A DNA stretch of 46,088 nt from Lachnospiraceae bacterium (GTDB taxonomy: Bacteria > Bacillota > Clostridia > Lachnospirales > Lachnospiraceae). This document shows positions 42,173 to 46,088 of the stretch, in pieces. The stretch is taken from NCBI GenBank assembly GCA_030524665.1, contig JAUNGL010000001.1:30333-76420 (forward strand), written 5' to 3'. The notes under the pieces are model-generated. The model did not search any database. It was not told where the DNA came from and saw nothing but the letters and a program-made list of their open reading frames with translations. The translations under genes and the position numbers were made by a program. Within the stretch, counting starts at the first letter, position 1, and every line of letters begins with the position of its first letter.

Positions 42173-43237
42173 ATGGAACAGAAGGAAGTGTCGCTGGAAG
42201 AGGTACTGCGCGGAATTGTACCGCGCGACGAGGAGGCAGTGGAGGTTTGCTGGAAACGCTGGGACAGTATCGCCAAGCCGCTCCGGAGCCTTGGCTGGAT
42301 GGAGGATGCGATCACAAGGATTGCGGGTGCACAGCACACGCCAAATGTGAAAACAGACCGGAAGATTCTGGTACCGTTCTGCGCGGACAATGGGATTGTG
42401 GAGGAAGGTGTGACACAGACAGGGCAGGAAGTGACCGCGATCGTGGCAGAAAATTTTCTGGATGAAAAATCATGCGCGGCGATTATGTGCCGGGAATCCG
42501 GGACAGAGATCCGTCCGATTGATATAGGAATGGTAACGGATACGCCGCGCGTAGAGAAGCGGAAGGTTGCTTACGGGACGAAGAATTTCTCCAAAGAGCC
42601 GGCAATGACGCGGGAAGAGGCGGTACGTGCCGTCGAGACAGGCATTCATCTGGCCGGAGAATTGAAGGAGCAGGGGTACGGTCTGATTGCCACCGGAGAG
42701 ATGGGAATCGGCAATACCACAACTTCCAGTGCCGTGGCGGCTTCCCTTCTGAACGTACCTGCGGAAGAGATGACCGGGCGGGGAGCAGGGCTGTCTCTGC
42801 AGGGTCTGAACCGGAAAATACAGGTAATCCGGGAGGCAATCGAGCGCTGGGATCTGACGAATCAGGAGCCGCTTACCATTCTTGCATATGTCGGAGGATT
42901 TGATCTGGCCGGAATGGTCGGAATGTATCTGGGGGGCGCATATTATCATGTGCCTGTCGTGATTGACGGATTTATCTCTTCCGTAGCTGCCCTGCTCGCG
43001 ATCCGCCTGTGCCCTGAAGCGAAGGGCTATATGCTGGCTTCCCACGTTTCAAAGGAGCCGGCTGCGCGCAGAGTTCTTCAGGAGGTCGGACTTCCTCCGA
43101 TGATCGACGGCGGCCTGTGCCTCGGAGAAGGAAGCGGGGCCGTTGCAGTGTTCCCGCTGATTGAGATGGCGAATGTGATTTATCAGAAGATGAGTACCTT
43201 TGAGCAGATCAATGTGGATGCGTACCAGCCATTATAA
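42173..43237 (+). CDS. cobT: nicotinate-nucleotide:dimethylbenzimidazole phosphoribosyltransferase
   Basis: 354 residues. It makes alpha-ribotides from a base and nicotinate mononucleotide, activating the lower ligand for CobS. Seen: DSIAKPLRSLGWMEDAITRIAG, FCADNGIVEEGVTQTG, ATGEMGIGNTTTSSAV and the catalytic Glu319 in GGLCLGEGSGA. Start: MEQKEVSLEEV matches family length; the ATG four codons earlier abuts the AAAGG, and the frame is open further upstream without a good site. It is the last recognised cobalamin gene of the cluster; the identity of the lower ligand is not shown. Confidence 0.95.
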   Translation: MEQKEVSLEEVLRGIVPRDEEAVEVCWKRWDSIAKPLRSLGWMEDAITRIAGAQHTPNVKTDRKILVPFCADNGIVEEGVTQTGQEVTAIVAENFLDEKSCAAIMCRESGTEIRPIDIGMVTDTPRVEKRKVAYGTKNFSKEPAMTREEAVRAVETGIHLAGELKEQGYGLIATGEMGIGNTTTSSAVAASLLNVPAEEMTGRGAGLSLQGLNRKIQVIREAIERWDLTNQEPLTILAYVGGFDLAGMVGMYLGGAYYHVPVVIDGFISSVAALLAIRLCPEAKGYMLASHVSKEPAARRVLQEVGLPPMIDGGLCLGEGSGAVAVFPLIEMANVIYQKMSTFEQINVDAYQPL

Positions 43238-43339
43238 AGCGGGAGTTTACGTAATGGTGTGAGAGGCCATTGAACACGATTTACAGGAGATATCAGAATT
43301 GTATCTATATGTTGATTGGCATAGCAGGGAGGCACAGGA

Positions 43340-44392
43340 ATGGAACAGCAGGAAAATAAGCACAAACGCCGTGTCAGGTATTCGGGGAAATATCCGAGAC
43401 GGTTTGAGGAAAAATACAAGGAGCTGCAGCCGGAGAAGTATGCCGATACGGTATCCAGAGTGATTCAGAAGGGCAGCACGCCTGCCGGAATGCATATCTC
43501 CATCTGTGTGAAGGAGATACTGGATTTTCTACAGATTCAGCCCGGGCAGCAGGGACTGGATGCGACGCTGGGTTATGGAGGGCATACACTGGAAATGCTG
43601 AAATGTCTACAGGGGCAGGGCCATCTGTATGCGCTGGATGTGGATCCGATTGAGTCCGCGAAGACAAAAGAGCGTCTGGAACGGCTGGGGTTTGGAGAGG
43701 ATATCCTGACCGTACAGCTCCGGAACTTTTCGGATATCGACCGGGTGGCGGAGAAAGCCGGAAAATTCCATTTTGTCCTTGCTGATCTGGGGGTTTCTTC
43801 GATGCAGATCGACAACCCGGAACGTGGATTTTCGTATAAGGTGGAGGGACCGCTGGATCTTCGGATGAATCCGCAGCGGGGAATCAGTGCGGCTGAACGG
43901 CTCCGGGAGATTTCGCGGGAGGAACTGCAGGGAATGCTTGTGGAAAATGCCGATGAACCATATGCGGAGGAAATATCGAAAGCAGTGATTTCCGCGAGAA
44001 AGAGTGGAAAAAAGATGGAAACAACGACTCAGTTAAAAGAAATCATCGAGCAGGCGCTGTCCTTTCTTCCGGAAAAAGAGAGAAAAGAGAGCGTGAAAAA
44101 GTCCTGCCAGCGGACCTTCCAGGCACTCCGCATCGATATCAATCATGAGTATGAAGCACTGTATGAATTTCTGGAAAAGCTTCCGGATGTGCTGGAAGCG
44201 GGAGGCAGAGTTGCAATCCTGACATTTCATTCCGGGGAGGACCATCTGGTCAAAAAATCATTTAAGCATTTTTATAAAGAAGGAATTTACAAGGAGATAT
44301 CCAATGAAGTGATACGCCCGTCGGCAGAGGAATGCATCCGGAACAGCCGGGCGCATTCGACGAAAATGCGCTGGGCTGTCAGGGCAGAATGA
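43340..44392 (+). CDS. RsmH/MraW-like 16S rRNA (cytosine-N4) methyltransferase
   Basis: 350 residues. Family motifs: GLDATLGYGGHTLEML (SAM loop), VLADLGVSSMQIDNPERGFSY, DLRMNPQRGISAAERL, RTFQALRIDINHEYEAL and LTFHSGEDHLVKKSF. RsmH methylates N4 of C1402 in 16S rRNA. Two points are atypical: an N-terminal extension of about 45 basic residues (NKHKRRVRYSGKYPRRFEEKY) before the usual start, and the absence of the division-cluster neighbours (mraZ, ftsL) normally beside rsmH. It may be a second, divergent copy. GGGAGG precedes the ATG; it lies 100 bases after cobT and converges on the dehydrogenase gene with only 39 bases between. Confidence 0.88.
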   Translation: MEQQENKHKRRVRYSGKYPRRFEEKYKELQPEKYADTVSRVIQKGSTPAGMHISICVKEILDFLQIQPGQQGLDATLGYGGHTLEMLKCLQGQGHLYALDVDPIESAKTKERLERLGFGEDILTVQLRNFSDIDRVAEKAGKFHFVLADLGVSSMQIDNPERGFSYKVEGPLDLRMNPQRGISAAERLREISREELQGMLVENADEPYAEEISKAVISARKSGKKMETTTQLKEIIEQALSFLPEKERKESVKKSCQRTFQALRIDINHEYEALYEFLEKLPDVLEAGGRVAILTFHSGEDHLVKKSFKHFYKEGIYKEISNEVIRPSAEECIRNSRAHSTKMRWAVRAE

Positions 44393-44431
44393 TTGAAATT
44401 CGCAGAGCGTTCGGAATCGTTTGCCATGGTT

Positions 44432-45424
44432 TTAATGTGCTGTCACCTCGTTTGGCGTATCCATTCCCTTTTCATGGCTGACCGCATTCTCCAGCGTCGT
44501 CTGGCTGATTGCGGTCAGCGCTTCTTCTGTGAAAAATCCCTGATGGGAAGTGATGATCACATTCGGGAAGGAGAGAAGTCTGGCAGTGACGGAGTGTTCC
44601 AGAATCTCGTCGGAGCGGTCCTCGAATACGTTCGGTGTCTCTTCCTCATAGACATCAAGCCCAACCGCGAAGAATTTACGCGCGCGGATTCCTTCAATCA
44701 GATCCTCCGTTTTGACCAGCCCACCGCGGGAGGTGTTGACGAGAATCACACCGTCTTTCATTTGCCGGATTGTCTCACGGCAGATCAGATGGTAATTTTC
44801 CTCCGTGAGCGGACAGTGGAGGGAAATGAGGTCGCTCTGGGCAAGCAGCTCGTCAAGTGAGACATATTCCGCAAAGTCCAGAGAAGGGTTGTGGTGGATA
44901 TCGTAGGCGAGAACTTTCATGCCGAAGCCATGACAGATGCGCGCCATCGCAGCGCCGATTTTTCCGGTACCGACGATACCTGCCGTTTTCTGATAAAAAT
45001 TATAGCCCATCAGTCCGCCGAGACTGAAATCATTTTCCCGTACCTTCACGTAGGATTTGTGTACATGCCGGTTCGCCGCAAGCGCCAGCATCATAGCATG
45101 TTCAGCTACTGCTTCCGGAGAATATCCCGGAACACGGAGGACACGGATTCCGAGACGTGAAGCAGTTTCCAGATCTACATTGTTGAATCCGGCACACCGC
45201 ATCAAAACGAGGTGTACTCCATGCTGGTTCAGCGATTCCAGAGTCTCTGCACGGATATCGGAGTTGACGAATGCGCAGACGGCGTCATAGCCTTCTGCCA
45301 TTACCGCCGATTTCGGTGCCAGATCTCCTTTCAGATAATCAATTTCAATTCCCGGATAGTTTGCAAGCTGCCGGTCAAATGATTCACGGTCGTAGCTCTT
45401 AGTATCATAAAATAAAATCTTCAT
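44432..45424 (-). CDS. D-2-hydroxyacid dehydrogenase (D-lactate dehydrogenase-like)
   Basis: 330 residues, NAD-dependent. The dinucleotide loop is GIVGTGKIGAAMARI (about residue 150). Catalytic residues are Arg in NTSRGGLVKTEDL, Glu in the GLDVYEEE region and His in ITSHQGFFTEEAL. The N-terminal ILFYDTKSYDRESF and the C-terminal pattern match fermentative D-lactate dehydrogenases (LdhA), which reduce pyruvate to D-lactate; other 2-oxoacids remain possible. The start is MKILFYDTKS, with AAGGAGG five bases upstream; a 32-codon upstream extension is rejected. The stretch 45425-45560 upstream shows no convincing promoter to my eye. Confidence 0.93.
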   Translation of the reverse strand: MKILFYDTKSYDRESFDRQLANYPGIEIDYLKGDLAPKSAVMAEGYDAVCAFVNSDIRAETLESLNQHGVHLVLMRCAGFNNVDLETASRLGIRVLRVPGYSPEAVAEHAMMLALAANRHVHKSYVKVRENDFSLGGLMGYNFYQKTAGIVGTGKIGAAMARICHGFGMKVLAYDIHHNPSLDFAEYVSLDELLAQSDLISLHCPLTEENYHLICRETIRQMKDGVILVNTSRGGLVKTEDLIEGIRARKFFAVGLDVYEEETPNVFEDRSDEILEHSVTARLLSFPNVIITSHQGFFTEEALTAISQTTLENAVSHEKGMDTPNEVTAH

Positions 45425-45560
45425 AAAATCCTCCTTGTTGTGTGAATAGAGTTCCATTCTCGGCCAGCGGTACGTGAACGGTAACTGAATAGACGTTTGG
45501 CAGTATAACTGCGCTTTCAATCGCTATTATTTTTCACAACAGGGAGGATAATTATTCACT

Positions 45561-45683
45561 TCAAAGTCTGCGGAGGTAACATTTTTCAATGCGGCTGATG
45601 AGGGCATACAGTGCCATGGCGATGATACACAGAATCACGATGGACATAATGACCCAGTCGAGCTTGAATAGATATGCACACAT
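45561..45683 (-). pseudogene. hydrophobic remnant, resembles the C terminus of an ABC transporter permease
   Basis: A 40-residue frame with one membrane segment (VIMSIVILCIIAMALYALI) ending RIEKCYLRRL. The helix followed by a short basic tail resembles the last helix of SsuC/TauC-type ABC permeases. No ribosome-binding site is visible and an in-frame stop lies just upstream, so it is more likely the broken end of a lost gene than a working small protein. Resemblance is judged by eye. Confidence 0.35.
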
Positions 45684-45723
45684 TCTGACAGACTATGATA
45701 ACATCGGAAATTTACATAGAAAA

Positions 45724-45749
45724 ATCGGGTGTGACTTGTCACACCCGAT
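45724..45749 (-). terminator. intrinsic terminator of pckA
   Basis: Twelve-bp perfect palindrome (ATCGGGTGTGAC with GTCACACCCGAT, 2-nt centre) followed on the minus strand by TTTTTC. It lies about 30 bases after the pckA stop. Confidence 0.85.
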
Positions 45750-45779
45750 AAAAAGGAAATTCTTTTAAGCTGTTTATAA

Positions 45780-46088
45780 TTATAACTGCGGACCAGCAGA
45801 AACCAGAGCCTTTCCAGCTTCGTTGCCTTCGTATTTCTTGAAGTTCTTTATGAATCTTCCAGCCAGATCCTTAGCCTTAACTTCCCACTCAGAAGCATCA
45901 GCGTAAGTATCGCGCGGGTCAAGAATGCCTGTATCTACACCCGGAAGCTCTGTCGGAACTTCGAAGTTGAAGTACGGGATCTTCTTGGTCGGTGTCTTCA
46001 GAATATCACCGTTCAGGATAGCATCGATGATTCCACGGGTATCCTTGATGGTGATACGCTTGCCTGTTCCGTTCCATCCTGTATTTAC
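45780..46088 (-). CDS. pckA: phosphoenolpyruvate carboxykinase (ATP), C-terminal part
   Basis: The last 102 residues of a gene entering from the right edge. Reading the minus strand gives [19 protein letters not shown], then [17 protein letters not shown] and [15 protein letters not shown], all typical of the C-terminal domain of ATP-dependent PEP carboxykinase. The enzyme interconverts oxaloacetate and PEP. The catalytic P-loop and metal-binding residues lie outside the window. The coding sequence uses a restricted codon set (AAG, CTG, GCT, ATC), as expected for a highly expressed gene. Confidence 0.95.
   Translation of the reverse strand, partial: VNTGWNGTGKRITIKDTRGIIDAILNGDILKTPTKKIPYFNFEVPTELPGVDTGILDPRDTYADASEWEVKAKDLAGRFIKNFKKYEGNEAGKALVSAGPQL

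Noticed and set aside
45530..45560. Rex-type operator upstream of the D-2-hydroxyacid dehydrogenase
   Set aside because: A single TTGTGAA half-site is present on the minus strand, but the second half-site at the required spacing does not match.

Overview
The window looks like chromosome from a Gram-positive anaerobe of the class Clostridia, most likely family Lachnospiraceae. This is inferred from moderate GC, strong AGGAGG-type ribosome-binding sites, intrinsic terminators, a cobalamin riboswitch, the cobalt-early (anaerobic) B12 pathway with CbiK, and a giant 2-hydroxyacyl-CoA dehydratase activase-like protein. No rRNA, tRNA or CRISPR array was seen.

Layout. (1) Positions 1-10.8 kb hold ordinary genes: the 3' part of a PEP/pyruvate-binding (PPDK N-domain) protein, an ABC-F ATPase and a 1,414-residue fused activase/reductase-like Fe-S protein (both minus strand), then tgt and yajC (plus strand). 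(2) 10.86-11.57 kb is a minus-strand SGNH hydrolase. (3) 11.74-43.2 kb is one very long plus-strand cobalamin cluster. It opens with a promoter, a cobalamin riboswitch with a readable terminator/antiterminator pair, and a palindrome-rich leader with a second terminator. The gene order is cbiK, hemA, hemC, cobA-hemD, hemB, hemL, cobU, cobS, a GNAT gene, a DUF523 gene, a MazG-like gene, a degenerate cobU paralogue, a precorrin-2 dehydrogenase, cbiB, a foreign AT-rich DUF1016 nuclease gene, cobD, cobQ/cbiP, a methyltransferase, cbiC, a cobC-cbiD fusion, a small Cys-rich gene, a truncated fic, a Na+/alanine symporter, cbiL, cbiF, cbiG, cbiH, a cbiJ-cbiE-cbiT fusion, cbiA and cobT. (4) 43.3-46.1 kb has a second-type rsmH, a D-2-hydroxyacid dehydrogenase (minus), a small membrane-protein remnant, and the 3' end of pckA with its terminator (minus).

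How the genes work together. HemA/HemL make 5-aminolevulinate from glutamyl-tRNA and HemB/C/D take it to uroporphyrinogen III. CobA and the precorrin-2 dehydrogenase give sirohydrochlorin, and CbiK inserts cobalt. CbiL, H, F, G, D, J, E, T and C build cobyrinate; CbiA and CobQ amidate it; CbiB (with CobD) attaches aminopropanol; CobU, CobT, CobC and CobS assemble the nucleotide loop. Every enzymatic step from glutamyl-tRNA to the finished cobamide is represented except corrinoid adenosylation. A cobalt importer and a lower-ligand synthase are also absent. There are no later haem genes (hemE onward), so the tetrapyrrole genes here appear dedicated to B12 and sirohydrochlorin.

Most unusual points: two tandem 54-nt hairpin units before cobD whose stems differ by compensatory base changes; the riboswitch leader with stacked palindromes; the CobC-CbiD fusion; hydrophilic linkers inserted in several B12 enzymes; a CobU paralogue with a broken P-loop; and a start codon of the giant activase that may be reached across a small hairpin.
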